A stretch of 64,000 bases of DNA from Burkholderiales bacterium (GTDB taxonomy: Bacteria > Pseudomonadota > Gammaproteobacteria > Burkholderiales > Burkholderiaceae_C): NCBI GenBank assembly GCA_003963005.1, contig RXJW01000055.1:1-64000 (forward strand), written 5' to 3'. The notes under the pieces are model-generated. The model had not been told where the DNA came from, did not search any database, and was given only the letters and a program-made list of their open reading frames with translations. The translations under genes and the position numbers were made by a program. Position 1 is the first letter of the stretch; each line of letters opens with the position of its first letter. Positions 53,001 to 62,538 of this stretch are shown here, in pieces.

Positions 53001-53615
53001 ATGAGCGCCACCGAGCCCCGTCCGTTCAGCCCAGCCGCCGAGCGCAACGCCGAGCCCATCCTGGCCCAGCTCCGCCGCCTGATGCCGGCTCATGGCTGGA
53101 TGCTGGAGATTGCCAGCGGCACAGGCCAACATGCGGCCTGCTTCGCCGCAGCGCTGCCGGGCTGGACATGGCAACCCACCGACTTCGACGCCGAAGCGCT
53201 GCCCGGCATCGCCACTTGGTGCGCCGGGCTGCCGAACGTGTGCCCACCACGGCAGCTGGACGTGCTTGCCGAAGCCTGGGCCGGCGTGCCCGAGACGGTC
53301 GACGCGGTCTACTGCGCCAACATGATCCACATCGCGCCGTGGGCCTGCACGGCCGGGCTGATGCGCGGCGCCGGCCGTCACCTGGCACCGGACGGCGTGC
53401 TGATCACCTACGGCCCCTATGTCGAAGATGAGGTCGTCACCGCGCCGAGCAATCTCGCCTTCGACGAGGACCTCCGGCGCCGCAACCCGGCGTGGGGCAT
53501 CCGCCACCTGGCCGACGTGGCCACGGTGGCTCGCGAACACGGTCTCGCGCTGCGCGAGCGCATCACCATGCCCGCCAACAACCTGCTGCTCGTGTGGCAG
53601 CGGGCTCAGTGCTGA
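53001..53615 (+). CDS. DUF938 SAM-dependent methyltransferase
   Basis: A 204-residue class I methyltransferase-like protein. The SAM-binding motif is LEIASGTGQHAACFA, followed by QPTDFD (acidic loop), YCANMIHIAPW and LLVWQRA at the end, all typical of DUF938 proteins of unknown function. It is 2 bases after the permease gene, hence co-transcribed. Its last 10 bases overlap the end of livF on the other strand. Confidence 0.85.
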   Translation: MSATEPRPFSPAAERNAEPILAQLRRLMPAHGWMLEIASGTGQHAACFAAALPGWTWQPTDFDAEALPGIATWCAGLPNVCPPRQLDVLAEAWAGVPETVDAVYCANMIHIAPWACTAGLMRGAGRHLAPDGVLITYGPYVEDEVVTAPSNLAFDEDLRRRNPAWGIRHLADVATVAREHGLALRERITMPANNLLLVWQRAQC

Positions 53616-54337
53616 CCGCCGGCGCCCAGGTAGGTCTCGATCACCCGCGGGTCGGCAGCGAGCTGGTCGGCTGGGCCGCTGAGCCCGAACTCACCGGTCT
53701 CCAGCACATGGCCATGGTCGGCCACCCGCAGCGCGGCGCGGGCGTTCTGCTCGACGAGCAGGATGCTCACGCCGGTCGCGCGCAGGTCTTCGACGATGGT
53801 GAAGATCTCGCGCACGATCAGCGGCGCGAGGCCCAGGCTCGGCTCGTCCAGCATCAGCAGCTTCGGCTGGCCCATCAACGCACGGCCCAGGGCCAGCATC
53901 TGGCGCTCGCCGCCTGACAGCGTGCCGGCCGCCTGCAGGCGCCGCTCCTTCAGCCGAGGGAAGCGCGCGTAGACGCTCTCCAGCCCGTCGCGCCAGCGGC
54001 GCTCGCCCAGCGCCTTCGGGCGCCAGCCGCCGAGCAGCAGGTTGTCTTCCACGGTCATCGTGCCGAAGAGCTCGCGCTTTTCCGGCACCAGGGCCAGGCC
54101 CGCCATGACGCGCTCTTCGAGCGTCAGCCGGGCGATGTCTTCGCCGGCGAAGCGCAGCGCGCCGCTGCACGACGGGATCAGACCCATCAGCGCCCCCAGC
54201 AGCGTGCTCTTGCCCGCGCCGTTCGGGCCGATGACGGTGACGACGCTGCGCGCCTCGGCCGAAAAGCTCAGGCCATGCAGCACCTCCGCGCGGCCGTAGC
54301 CGGCGTGCAGGTCGCGGACTTCCAGCAAGGCACTCAT
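53606..54337 (-). CDS. livF: branched-chain amino-acid type ABC transporter ATPase (LivF)
   Basis: A 243-residue ATPase. Walker A is GPNGAGKST, the signature is LSGGERQMLALGRAL, Walker B is LLMLDEPSLGL, and the switch region VEQNARAAL has the Asn-for-His feature usual in LivF. Its ATG overlaps the stop of the fused livMG gene, so production is coupled. Substrates of such systems include branched-chain amino acids, amides or urea. No binding-protein gene is present in the window. Confidence 0.9.
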   Translation of the reverse strand: MSALLEVRDLHAGYGRAEVLHGLSFSAEARSVVTVIGPNGAGKSTLLGALMGLIPSCSGALRFAGEDIARLTLEERVMAGLALVPEKRELFGTMTVEDNLLLGGWRPKALGERRWRDGLESVYARFPRLKERRLQAAGTLSGGERQMLALGRALMGQPKLLMLDEPSLGLAPLIVREIFTIVEDLRATGVSILLVEQNARAALRVADHGHVLETGEFGLSGPADQLAADPRVIETYLGAGGQH

Positions 54338-56109
54338 TCGTCCGCTCCCAGGTAGGCCGCGCGCACCGCCGGGCTGGCCTGCACGTCGGCCGGCGTGCCT
54401 TCCATCAGGTGGCGACCGAACTCCATGACGACGATGCGGTCCGTGAGCTTCATGACGAAGTCCATGTCGTGTTCCACCAGCAGCAGGGACAGCCCCTCGG
54501 CCTTGAGTTGCCGCAGCACCTCGGCCAGCGCCGCCTTTTCCTTGTGGCGCAGGCCGGCGGCGGGCTCGTCGAGCAGCAGCAGTGACGGGTCGCAGGCGAG
54601 CGCCCGGGCGATTTCCACCAGCCGCTGCGGGCCGAGCGCCAGATTGCCGGCCAGCTCATGTGCCTGCGCCTCCAGCCCGATGCGGCGCAGTTGGCGCATG
54701 GCCTCGGCGCGCGCCTGGGCCTCCTCGGCGCCGTTCAGGCCAAGCATGGCCTGCAGCGTGCCCGTGCGGGTGCGCAGGTAGGTGCCGAGCGCCACGTTGT
54801 CGAGCACGGTCATGTCGGGCACGAGCTTCACGTGCTGGAAGGTGCGTGACAGGCCGGCCCGGGCAATCTCGCGGCTGCCGCGGCCGTCCACGCGCTGGCC
54901 GAGCAGCTCGACCTCACCCGCCGTCAGCGGCAGCACGCCGGACACGAGGTTGAAGGTGGTGCTCTTGCCGGCGCCGTTCGGCCCGATCAGGCCGACGATG
55001 TCGCCCGCGCGGATCGTGAAGCTGATGTCGTTGACCGCCGTGAGGCCGCCGAACTGCTTGCGGATCTGGCGCACATCCAGCAGCGCCGCGCCGCGCGGCG
55101 GGTGGCTGCGCGCGCTCAGGCGCGGTGCGTTCTCGTCCACCCGCTTGCGGCCCGGCGCCGGCAACCAGCGCGACAGCAGCGGCCACAGGCCGTCGGGCGC
55201 GAAGCGCAGCACCAGCACGAGCACCACGCCGAACACGATGATTTCGTAGTTGCCCGAGCCGCCGAACACCAGCGGCAGCCAGACCTTGAGCTGGTCCTCG
55301 GCGAGCTTGACGAGGGCCGCGCCGGTGAAGGCGCCGCCCACCGTGCCGATGCCGCCCAGCACCGCCATGAACAGGTACTCGATGCCGAACTTGATGCCGA
55401 AGGGCGACGGGTTCACGCTGCGCTGCATGTGGGCATACAGCCAGCCCGACAGCGACGCCAGCAGCGCCGCGACGACGAACATCGTCAGCTTGTAGCGGAA
55501 GGTGCTGGCGCCCATCGCCTCGGGCATGGTCGCGCCGCCGCCGCGGTTGGTGTTGAGCGCCCGCATGATGCGGCCGGGGCGCGAGTCCAGCAGCCGCGTC
55601 ACACCGGCGGCTGCCAGCCCCGCCGCCAGCCAGATCAGCAGGTAGATGCGCCGCTCGCTCTGGAAGCTGAAGTCGCCGATCTGCAGCGCCGGCAGTCCGA
55701 GCAGCCCGTCGTACTTGCCAAGCGCGTCCAGGTTGCCGACGAGGTAGTTCAACGCCAGGCACCAGCAGATGGTCGCCAGCGGCAGGTAGTGCCCGGACAT
55801 GCGGAGCGTGAGCGCCCCGATGACGAGTGCCAGCACCAGCGTGATCGCAATGCCCGCCACCAGGCCGAGCCAGGGCGACTGGCCCATCACCGTCGTGAGA
55901 TAGGCCGTCGCATAGGCCCCAACGCCGGCAAACGCCGCCTGCCCGAAGGACGTGAGCCCGCCCACGCCGGTCAGCAGCACGAGGCCGAGCACGACGAGGG
56001 AGAACAGGCCGATGTAGTTGAGCTGCGTGATCCAGAAGTCCGGCACGGGGGCGAACGGGAGCACGAGCAGCACGAGAGCGGCGGAAGCCGCGAGGTGGGA
56101 GCGCTTCAT
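54334..56109 (-). CDS. livMG: fused LivM permease and LivG ATPase
   Basis: A 591-residue fusion. Residues about 1-320 form a LivM-type permease with eight to ten helices, with TGVGGLTSFGQAAFAGVGAY and the EAA-like region TMFVVAALLASLSGWLYA. After a short linker (about 320-345) a LivG-type ATPase follows. It has GPNGAGKST, FQHVKLVPDMTVLDN, LALGPQRLVEIARAL, LLLLDEPAAGL and EHDMDFVM. No frameshift is needed; the reading frame is continuous. Such fusions are known in some proteobacteria. Confidence 0.9.
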   Translation of the reverse strand: MKRSHLAASAALVLLVLPFAPVPDFWITQLNYIGLFSLVVLGLVLLTGVGGLTSFGQAAFAGVGAYATAYLTTVMGQSPWLGLVAGIAITLVLALVIGALTLRMSGHYLPLATICWCLALNYLVGNLDALGKYDGLLGLPALQIGDFSFQSERRIYLLIWLAAGLAAAGVTRLLDSRPGRIMRALNTNRGGGATMPEAMGASTFRYKLTMFVVAALLASLSGWLYAHMQRSVNPSPFGIKFGIEYLFMAVLGGIGTVGGAFTGAALVKLAEDQLKVWLPLVFGGSGNYEIIVFGVVLVLVLRFAPDGLWPLLSRWLPAPGRKRVDENAPRLSARSHPPRGAALLDVRQIRKQFGGLTAVNDISFTIRAGDIVGLIGPNGAGKSTTFNLVSGVLPLTAGEVELLGQRVDGRGSREIARAGLSRTFQHVKLVPDMTVLDNVALGTYLRTRTGTLQAMLGLNGAEEAQARAEAMRQLRRIGLEAQAHELAGNLALGPQRLVEIARALACDPSLLLLDEPAAGLRHKEKAALAEVLRQLKAEGLSLLLVEHDMDFVMKLTDRIVVMEFGRHLMEGTPADVQASPAVRAAYLGADE

Positions 56110-56110
56110 G

Positions 56111-57148
56111 TCAGTGCTCCTCGTGATGGGGGTCCACGAAGGACCGCCACAGCAGCACCGGCAGGATCACCGTGAAAACGATGACCTCCTTGAAGGCGCT
56201 GGCCCAGAAGGAGCCGAAGCTCTCGATCAGGCCCACGCCGATCGCGCCGCCGAGCGCCATCGGGAAGCTGGCCAGGCCGCCGAACACCGCGGCAACGAAG
56301 CCCTTCAGGCCGATCAGGAAGCCGGTGTCGTAATAGATGGTGGTGGACGGCGCGATCAGCAGGCCCGACAGCGCGCCGATGAAGGCGGCCATCGTGAAGG
56401 TCTGGCTGCCCGCGGTGTCCCCCGAGATGCCCATGAGCCGCGCGCCGGTGCGGTTGACCGAGGTCGCCCGCAGCGCCTTGCCCGCCAGCGTGCGCTCGAA
56501 GAAGACGTACATCGCCACCAGCAGCACGACCGAGGCGCCGAAGATGATCAGTGTCTGGCCAGTGAGGCTCAGCGGGCCGAGCTCGAAGCGGGCTTCCCAG
56601 AAGGCCGGCGTGCGGTAGCCCTCGGCGCCGAAGAAGACGAGGCCGATGCCGGTCAGCGCGAAATGCACGCCCACCGACACGATCAGCAGTGTCAGCACGC
56701 TGGCGCCGGACAGCGCGCGGTAGGCGAGGCGATAGAGCAGCGGGCCCATCGCGGTGACGATGGCCAGCGTGAGCAGCACCTGCACCCACAGCGGCGGCTG
56801 ATGCGGCAGCAGCACCGGCACACCCACCGCCAGCGCGACCGGAGCGGCGAGCGCGACGGCCAGGCCGCGTGCCACACGCGGCATCGGGCGGTGCTCACGC
56901 AACCCCTGAACCAGATCGAGCACGGCCACCGCCACCGCCATCATCAGCAGCAGCCACACCGTGCCCGGCACCTTGCCCATCTGCAGCGACGCCAGCGTGA
57001 GCGCCCCGAAGGCGACGAACTCGCCCTGCGGGATGAAGATGATGCGGGTGACGGAGAACACCAGCACCAGGGCCAGGGCGACCAGGGCGTAGATGGCCCC
57101 GTTGGTGAGCCCGTCGAGCCCGAGGATGGCGGCAATCGTGAGGTCCAT
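56111..57148 (-). CDS. livH: branched-chain amino-acid type ABC permease (LivH)
   Basis: A 345-residue permease, about 50 residues longer than typical LivH. The N-terminus has [20 protein letters not shown] and [12 protein letters not shown]. An extra hydrophobic segment lies around residues 85-115. The EAA region is [11 protein letters not shown], and [15 protein letters not shown] is the usual C-terminal signature. It is the first gene of the livH-livMG-livF operon, ending just before livMG. The 160 bases upstream show no recognisable operator. Confidence 0.9.
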   Translation of the reverse strand: MDLTIAAILGLDGLTNGAIYALVALALVLVFSVTRIIFIPQGEFVAFGALTLASLQMGKVPGTVWLLLMMAVAVAVLDLVQGLREHRPMPRVARGLAVALAAPVALAVGVPVLLPHQPPLWVQVLLTLAIVTAMGPLLYRLAYRALSGASVLTLLIVSVGVHFALTGIGLVFFGAEGYRTPAFWEARFELGPLSLTGQTLIIFGASVVLLVAMYVFFERTLAGKALRATSVNRTGARLMGISGDTAGSQTFTMAAFIGALSGLLIAPSTTIYYDTGFLIGLKGFVAAVFGGLASFPMALGGAIGVGLIESFGSFWASAFKEVIVFTVILPVLLWRSFVDPHHEEH

Positions 57149-57310
57149 GGCGGCGCGTCGTGAAGGCGGTGCCGATCCTATGCGTGATTGCTCGACCGAA
57201 CGGTCGGGAATTCACCCAGGGCCCGGCGCACCGACGGCCGGCGCCAGGGGGAGCTGCCAAGAGAGGCCTTCGCCAACGCGCAAGAGCAGATTCGCCACCG
57301 ACACAAGCGG

Positions 57311-57781
57311 TCAGCGACCGCGATGCGGCTGCGCCTGCAAGGCGTCCAGGAACTCCGCCAGCGTCGCCGCGCAGGGTGACTCGGCACACAGGAACAGCCC
57401 TTCCGCCTCGGCCGGCACGTCGGTCGCAAACCCCAGTGCCCACAGGCAATCCAGCGCCTGCCCGCACAGGGCGACCGTGCGGCCACAGCGCCAGGCCATC
57501 TTGAGCAGGGCCTGCAGATGCGCACAGCCGGTGGGCGCCGCCCAGGCATCGGAGTTCAGCACGATGAGGCCGTCCGCCCAGTCGGCGGCCACCGGCGGCT
57601 CGCCGAAGTCGTCATCCAGCCGCCAGTCGACCCGCTGCACGCGGCCATCCGCTGCCAGCGGTGCGAGGTCCGCGGCACGCCGCCGCAGCACATCGGCCGT
57701 GCCGATCACGCAGACCAGTACCCGGTCGCGCTCGGCCGTCAGCGGGCAGGCGCACTCGGGCGACGCGTCGGGGCTGTGCAT
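57311..57781 (-). CDS. unknown protein, possibly DJ-1/PfpI-like fold
   Basis: A 156-residue protein that I do not recognise with certainty. It has alternating strand-like segments (RVLVCVIGTADVLR, GLIVLNSDAW, TVALCGQALDCLWALGF). The last contains a Cys between a strand and a helix, as at the nucleophile elbow of class I glutamine-amidotransferase-like proteins. Eight cysteines in 156 residues is high. The ATG at 57781 follows GGAGT by 7 bases and is preferred over one 21 bases upstream. Confidence 0.5.
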   Translation of the reverse strand: MHSPDASPECACPLTAERDRVLVCVIGTADVLRRRAADLAPLAADGRVQRVDWRLDDDFGEPPVAADWADGLIVLNSDAWAAPTGCAHLQALLKMAWRCGRTVALCGQALDCLWALGFATDVPAEAEGLFLCAESPCAATLAEFLDALQAQPHRGR

Positions 57782-57917
57782 GGCGTGACTCCGCAGGAAC
57801 ACATGCCAGCAGTCTGGCGCCGGGCCGTCACGCCCGCCGTGAGCCAGCCGCGCAATGCCGCGTAGGACGAGACCCTGCTGCCACGCCCAGGCCCGCGCTC
57901 ACGCACACTCTGCGCCC

Positions 57918-59177
57918 ATGTCTGCCACGCCGCCCCTCGCGCCGCCTGCCGCGCCCCCCGCCTTCACGCCCTACCAGCGCTTCGTCACCGGGCTGCTGAC
58001 GTTGATGCAGTTCGCGGTCATCCTGGACTTCATGATCATGTCGCCGCTGGGCGCGATGATCATGCCGGCCATGTCGATGACGGCGCAGCAGTTCGGCCTC
58101 GTCGTGTCGGCCTATGCCTTCAGCGCAGGCATCGCCGGCGTGCTGACCGCAGGCTTCGCCGACCGCTTCGACCGCAAGCGCCTGCTGCTGTTCTTCTACG
58201 GCGGCTTCCTGCTCGGCACGCTCTGGTGCGGCCTGGCCACGAGCTTCGAGTCGCTGCTGTGCGCACGCATCGTGACGGGCCTGTTCGGCGGCGTCATCGG
58301 ATCCGTCGTGATGGCCATCGCGGCGGACTTGTTCGAACCCGCGCTGCGCGGCCGCGTGATGGGCCTGCTGCAGGGCGGCTTCGCGGCCAGCCAGGTGCTC
58401 GGCCTGCCCTTCGGCCTGTTCCTGGCGACGCACTGGGACTGGCATGCGCCCTTCCTCGTGCTGGTGGCCTTCGGCGCGGTGGGCGGCGCGCTGATCATGT
58501 GGCGCATGCAACCGGTGGATGCCCACCTGAAGTTGCAGACCGACCGCAGCGCCTTTGCCCACCTGCTGCGCACCGTCGCCCATCGCCGGCACCTGCATGC
58601 CTTCCTGATCACGGCACTGCTGACGACGGGCGGCTTCATGATCATGCCGTTCGCCAGTGCGTTCTCGGTGCACAACGTCGGCATCGACCTGGCACACCTG
58701 CCCATCGTCTACCTCGTCACCGGCATCAGCACGATGTTCGTCGCGCCCTTCGTGGGCCGGCTGACCGACCGCTTCGGCCCGCTGCCGATCTTTTACACGG
58801 GCAGTGCGATCACCATCCTGATGGTGTCGATCTACACCCGGCTCGGGGCCTCGCCGCTGCTGGCCCTGGTGGTGATCAACGTGGTCCTGTTCGCGGGCAT
58901 CTTCTCGCGCATGGTGCCCTGGCAGGTCGTCGTCACCAGCATCCCGGCGCCGGAGCAGCGCGGCGCCTTCACGGCGATCAACGCCGCGCTGCAGCAACTG
59001 GCCGGTGGTGTGGCGGCGCTGGTGTCAGGCCACATCGTCGTCATCGGCGCGGACGGCCGGCTGGAGCACTTCCCGTGGGTGGGCAATGTGCTGGTCGGCA
59101 CCACGCTCGCGGTGTGCGTGCTGATCGGCCCGCTGGCCCGGCACCAGGTGGCACAGCGGGTGGCGACAAAGCAGTGA
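57918..59177 (+). CDS. MFS transporter
   Basis: A 419-residue major facilitator with 12 predicted helices. The motif between helices 2 and 3 is GFADRFDRKRLLL, and helix 4-5 carries RIVTGLFGGVIG. The central loop is near residues 195-215, and GRLTDRFG is the repeat of the first motif in the second half. It looks like a drug/sugar efflux type (AraJ-like). The substrate is unknown. The start at 57918 is chosen because upstream codons give an unlikely Arg/His/Cys-rich N-terminus. Confidence 0.85.
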   Translation: MSATPPLAPPAAPPAFTPYQRFVTGLLTLMQFAVILDFMIMSPLGAMIMPAMSMTAQQFGLVVSAYAFSAGIAGVLTAGFADRFDRKRLLLFFYGGFLLGTLWCGLATSFESLLCARIVTGLFGGVIGSVVMAIAADLFEPALRGRVMGLLQGGFAASQVLGLPFGLFLATHWDWHAPFLVLVAFGAVGGALIMWRMQPVDAHLKLQTDRSAFAHLLRTVAHRRHLHAFLITALLTTGGFMIMPFASAFSVHNVGIDLAHLPIVYLVTGISTMFVAPFVGRLTDRFGPLPIFYTGSAITILMVSIYTRLGASPLLALVVINVVLFAGIFSRMVPWQVVVTSIPAPEQRGAFTAINAALQQLAGGVAALVSGHIVVIGADGRLEHFPWVGNVLVGTTLAVCVLIGPLARHQVAQRVATKQ

Positions 59178-59187
59178 GGGCCCCGCG

Positions 59188-59241
59188 CGCCGGCGGGCGC
59201 CCCCACTGAAACGCCAGCGAGCCACACCCGGCCCGCCGGCG
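59188..59241. terminator. long GC stem between convergent genes
   Basis: CGCCGGCGGGC (59188-59198) pairs perfectly with GCCCGCCGGCG (59231-59241) across a 32-base loop. It lies between the ends of the MFS and receptor genes. No T-run is present, so termination by this hairpin alone is doubtful; it may protect 3' ends. Confidence 0.4.
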
Positions 59242-59251
59242 GACACACCCG

Positions 59252-62200
59252 TCAGAAGCTCGCGCGCAGGCCCACCTGGTAGGTGCGCCCCGGCGCGTAG
59301 ATCGCGTAGGGCGCGTTCGCGAACTGGAAGTTGGTGCGCTGCGAGGACCGCGTCAGGTTGAAGACGTCGAAGGTGGCCTGCAGGTCCTTCTTCCAACCGA
59401 TCGTCGCGCCCAGGATCTCGCCGAGGTTCAGGCGCGACGTGAAGTCCACCTGCGCGTAGTCGAGGCCATAGAAGGCTGCGGCCGTGATGCCGTTCTGGCC
59501 GGTGCCGCTGCTCTGCGAGCCCTTGGTGAAGTTCTTCGTCACGCGGAAGCCCCCGAACCGGCCTTCGTAGTAGGCCGCCAGGTTGTAGGTGTGCGGCGGC
59601 ACGCCGATGGCCACGTTGGCGCCCGACTGCTTCACCTTCGTGTAGTTCGCACTGACCCCGAAGCCGTTCAGGTAGGACGTCAGCACACCGAGCGGCTGCT
59701 GCACGGTGAACTCCAGCCCCTGGATGTAGAGCTTGTCGGTCGTGTTCTGCGTCTGCGACAGGGTGATGGGCAGGTTGTTGATGTCCACGAGGGCCTGGCC
59801 CGTGGGCAGGGCATCCAGGTCGGCCGGCGGGTTGGCGTAGCCGGCGCGGATGTAGAGCGCGCGGCGCTGGTCGCGGCTCAGGCCATTGGTCCAGTTGATG
59901 CCGTACTGGTTGAGAGCGCTGAACGGCACGTTGAAGCTGCGGCTGGCCGTGAAGCCCTGGATGCCCTTCTTGAACCAGGCCAGTGCGACATAGCCTTCGC
60001 GCCCGGTGTACCACTCCAGGCCCAGGTCGGTGTTCGTGGACTGGTAGGGCTTGAGGTCGGGGTTGGTGAGCGTGCCGTTCTGGGCGGACGGGTCGCTGAA
60101 GCTCGCGGTGAGCGCACGCAGCGAGGTCGGGTCGGCCCGCGTGATGGTCTTGGACATCGACGCCCGCGCCAGCAGGTCGGGCCGCAGGTTGTAGGCCAGG
60201 CTCCCGGAGGGCAGGAAGTTGCTGTACGTGGTGGTGGTGAGCGTCTGCACCAGCGGCGTCGGGTAGCGGCCGCCGTCGGCGAGCGTGGCGTTGCGCGGGT
60301 CGGCCGGCGTGCTGAGCGAGGCGAAGGTCTGCTCCGTCGTCGCGTAGCGCATGCCGCCGTTGTAGCGCAGGCGGTTGCCCAGCACCTGGGCTTCGCCGTT
60401 GACCTCGGCAAAGATCGACGTGACCTTCTCCTGGAAGAAGCCCGGGTTCACGCCCGTGTTGGTGCTGCCCGCGCCGGGCACGGCGGTCTCGTGCGCGGCG
60501 GCGTAGTTGGCATCCTTGGCGAAGCGCGCCCAGTCGAGCGCCACGAAGCCGCGCGAGTTGGCGGACAGGTAGCCAGGAATCGTCGCGTTCGGGATGGCCG
60601 AGCCGAGGTACTGCAGCGGCGTCGTCGCGCCCGCGGTGTAGCCGGTGCCGTAGCCCGGGTAGTCGGCGGCAGCCGAGCCGGCCGCGCCGGTGCCGTTGCA
60701 GGGGTTCTTGTTCGTCGTGTTCGGCGCCGGCAGGAACACGTTGAGGTTGCGGCCGCAGACGATGTTGGCCCAGTAGGCGTCGTTGTTCAGCGACTGGATC
60801 AGCCTCGACACGTTGTCGTAGGCGCCGCCGACCTTGATGTCCAGCACATCGGCATCGATGTCGATGGCACCGCGCAGGCCCGAGGTGCGCACCTGGCGCT
60901 TCTCCTCCTGGACATTGACGCGCCCGCCGTTCCAGCCGAAGGACGCCGGGTTGTTCAGCGTGTCGGTCGCTCCGGTGAGCGTGTTCACCGCGCGGATGGC
61001 GGGTGTGCCGGTGGTGTTGTCGTACTCCGTCGTGAGGCCCGAGCCGAGCACCGTCTGGAACAGCGCCGTGGGCGATTCGCGATGGAAGTCGCTGCGGGTG
61101 GCATTGGCCTGCAGGTCCACGCTGATGGCGTCGGTGATCTTGAGGTTGAGGCCCGGGTTCACGCTGTGGAACTTCGTGTCCTCGGTGTAGGGCCGGTACT
61201 CCAGGAAGTACTGCGTGTTGGCGAACGTGCCCTTGGTGACCACGCAGCCATTCGCGCAGTCGCTGCGGTCCACCTGCAGGTTCAGCGGGATGGCCGAACC
61301 GTTGCGCACGATCCAGTTGATGTCGGTGCGCTCGAACTCGTTGCGCTTGTGGCCGTAGATCGTGTCGAGGAACAGGCGCACCGACGCATTCGGGCGGGCC
61401 TCCAGCGACAGGATCGCGTTCTGGCGGTCACGGCTGCCCTCGGCCACCATCGAGCGGCCCAGGCGCGGGATGATGGCGTTGTCGATCTGATCAATGGTCA
61501 GGCCCGGGTTCTTGGCGAGCAGGAAGGCTTCATTGATGACCGTGCCGGCCACCAGCCCGTTGCCGGCGTTGGCGGGCACGGTGCCGGGGATGGTCCAGTT
61601 GCCGCCGCCGGTGCTGTTGCGCGTGGCGCTGCTGCTTTGCGTGGCCAGCAGGTTGGCATTCGTCCAGCCGATGGTCTCGAAGCCGGTCGTCTTGACCTTG
61701 TTGGTGGCCCACGCCACCCCAGCCAGCACGCCGAACTCGTTGCCCCAGGTGTTGCTCACCAGTGCCGAGCCGCGGTTGCCCCAGCGGTCGGCCTGCTGGT
61801 TCTTGGTGCCGGTCAGCGTGAAGGCGGTGCGCAGGCCCTTGCGGTCGAAGGGCCGGGCGCTGCCCATGTCGACGATGCCTGCGGCGCCGCCTTCGAGCAT
61901 GGAGGCGGTCGGGCTCTTGATCACCGTCACACGGCTGAACAGTTCACCGGGAAGGAAGTCCATGTCGACTTCGCGGTTCGCGCTGCCCGAGTCCACCCGG
62001 CCGGTCGAGGCCGAGGCCACCGGCGCGCCGTTGAGCAGCACGCGGGTGAAATTGGTGCCCAGCCCGCGGATCTGGATCTGCAGGCCCTCGCCGGTGATCT
62101 CGCGCGTCAGCGTGACGCCGGGGATGCGCGAGATCGACTCGGCGACGTTGCTGTCGGGGAACTTGCCGATGTCTTCCGCGCTGATCGAATCGATGAAGCC

Positions 62201-62398
62201 GACGGCGTTGCGCTTGGCGTTGGCGGAGTTCTCCAGCGAGGCGCGGATGCCGGTCACGACCACCGCGTCCAGCTTCTGCTGCTCGGCGGGCGGCGTCGTC
62301 TGCGCATAGGCCTGGGCGATCAGGCCCGCGAGCAGGGACGTGCCCAGGGCAAGTCGGGGGTGGGCGCGACGCAGGCGCCGCGAGGAAAGCTGGCTCAT
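59252..62398 (-). CDS. TonB-dependent receptor, Xanthomonas/Caulobacter type
   Basis: A 1048-residue outer-membrane receptor. It has a signal peptide (about 1-32, ending AYAQ), a TonB box region (LDAVVVTGIRASLEN) and a plug domain with EDIGKFPDSNVAESISRIPGVTLTR split over two motifs: DIGKFPDSNVAES and RIPGVTLTREITGEG. The IRGLG and LLNGAPV elements follow, then a 22-strand barrel ending YQVGLRASF. This subfamily (TIGR01782 type) mostly imports oligosaccharides or other carbon compounds rather than siderophores. The divergent GntR regulator probably controls it in response to the substrate. The ATG at 62398 begins a signal peptide and is preferred over 62512. Confidence 0.9.
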   Translation of the reverse strand: MSQLSSRRLRRAHPRLALGTSLLAGLIAQAYAQTTPPAEQQKLDAVVVTGIRASLENSANAKRNAVGFIDSISAEDIGKFPDSNVAESISRIPGVTLTREITGEGLQIQIRGLGTNFTRVLLNGAPVASASTGRVDSGSANREVDMDFLPGELFSRVTVIKSPTASMLEGGAAGIVDMGSARPFDRKGLRTAFTLTGTKNQQADRWGNRGSALVSNTWGNEFGVLAGVAWATNKVKTTGFETIGWTNANLLATQSSSATRNSTGGGNWTIPGTVPANAGNGLVAGTVINEAFLLAKNPGLTIDQIDNAIIPRLGRSMVAEGSRDRQNAILSLEARPNASVRLFLDTIYGHKRNEFERTDINWIVRNGSAIPLNLQVDRSDCANGCVVTKGTFANTQYFLEYRPYTEDTKFHSVNPGLNLKITDAISVDLQANATRSDFHRESPTALFQTVLGSGLTTEYDNTTGTPAIRAVNTLTGATDTLNNPASFGWNGGRVNVQEEKRQVRTSGLRGAIDIDADVLDIKVGGAYDNVSRLIQSLNNDAYWANIVCGRNLNVFLPAPNTTNKNPCNGTGAAGSAAADYPGYGTGYTAGATTPLQYLGSAIPNATIPGYLSANSRGFVALDWARFAKDANYAAAHETAVPGAGSTNTGVNPGFFQEKVTSIFAEVNGEAQVLGNRLRYNGGMRYATTEQTFASLSTPADPRNATLADGGRYPTPLVQTLTTTTYSNFLPSGSLAYNLRPDLLARASMSKTITRADPTSLRALTASFSDPSAQNGTLTNPDLKPYQSTNTDLGLEWYTGREGYVALAWFKKGIQGFTASRSFNVPFSALNQYGINWTNGLSRDQRRALYIRAGYANPPADLDALPTGQALVDINNLPITLSQTQNTTDKLYIQGLEFTVQQPLGVLTSYLNGFGVSANYTKVKQSGANVAIGVPPHTYNLAAYYEGRFGGFRVTKNFTKGSQSSGTGQNGITAAAFYGLDYAQVDFTSRLNLGEILGATIGWKKDLQATFDVFNLTRSSQRTNFQFANAPYAIYAPGRTYQVGLRASF

Positions 62399-62483
62399 CG
62401 TTGTCTCCGTGTGGTTCTGGTGATCAGCGCGGCGACCCGATGACAGCGAAGCCTTCACAACAAATGGTAGCGCGCACATTCGC

Positions 62484-62512
62484 AATCTAGGACCGTGAAT
62501 ATCGAGCGTCAA
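62484..62512 (-). promoter_or_regulatory. sigma-70 type promoter for the TonB-dependent receptor
   Basis: On the minus strand TTGACG (62507-62512), a 17-base spacer and TAGATT (62484-62489) form a good vegetative promoter. It gives a message starting near 62477 with a leader of about 79 bases. The stretch 62399-62744 holds this promoter, the palindrome below and otherwise no gene that I can see. Confidence 0.55.
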
Positions 62513-62522
62513 CCAGGGTGTG

Positions 62523-62538
62523 TACTAATGTATTAGTA
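62523..62538. promoter_or_regulatory. perfect palindromic operator between receptor and GntR genes
   Basis: TACTAATGTATTAGTA is a perfect 7-base inverted repeat with a 2-base spacer, in a local AT-rich island of an otherwise GC-rich region. It lies 11 bases upstream of the -35 box of the receptor promoter. The size and symmetry suit a FadR/FCD-type GntR regulator, encoded 200 bases away. Confidence 0.6.

Noticed and set aside
54334-56109. livM and livG as two genes joined by a sequencing frameshift
   Set aside because: The frame runs through a natural linker without a stop, and each half is complete.
59591-62443. 950-codon open frame on the plus strand across the TonB-dependent receptor
   Set aside because: Same reason: mirror frame of a well-supported receptor, no recognisable domain, Gly/Arg/Val/Ala-rich.
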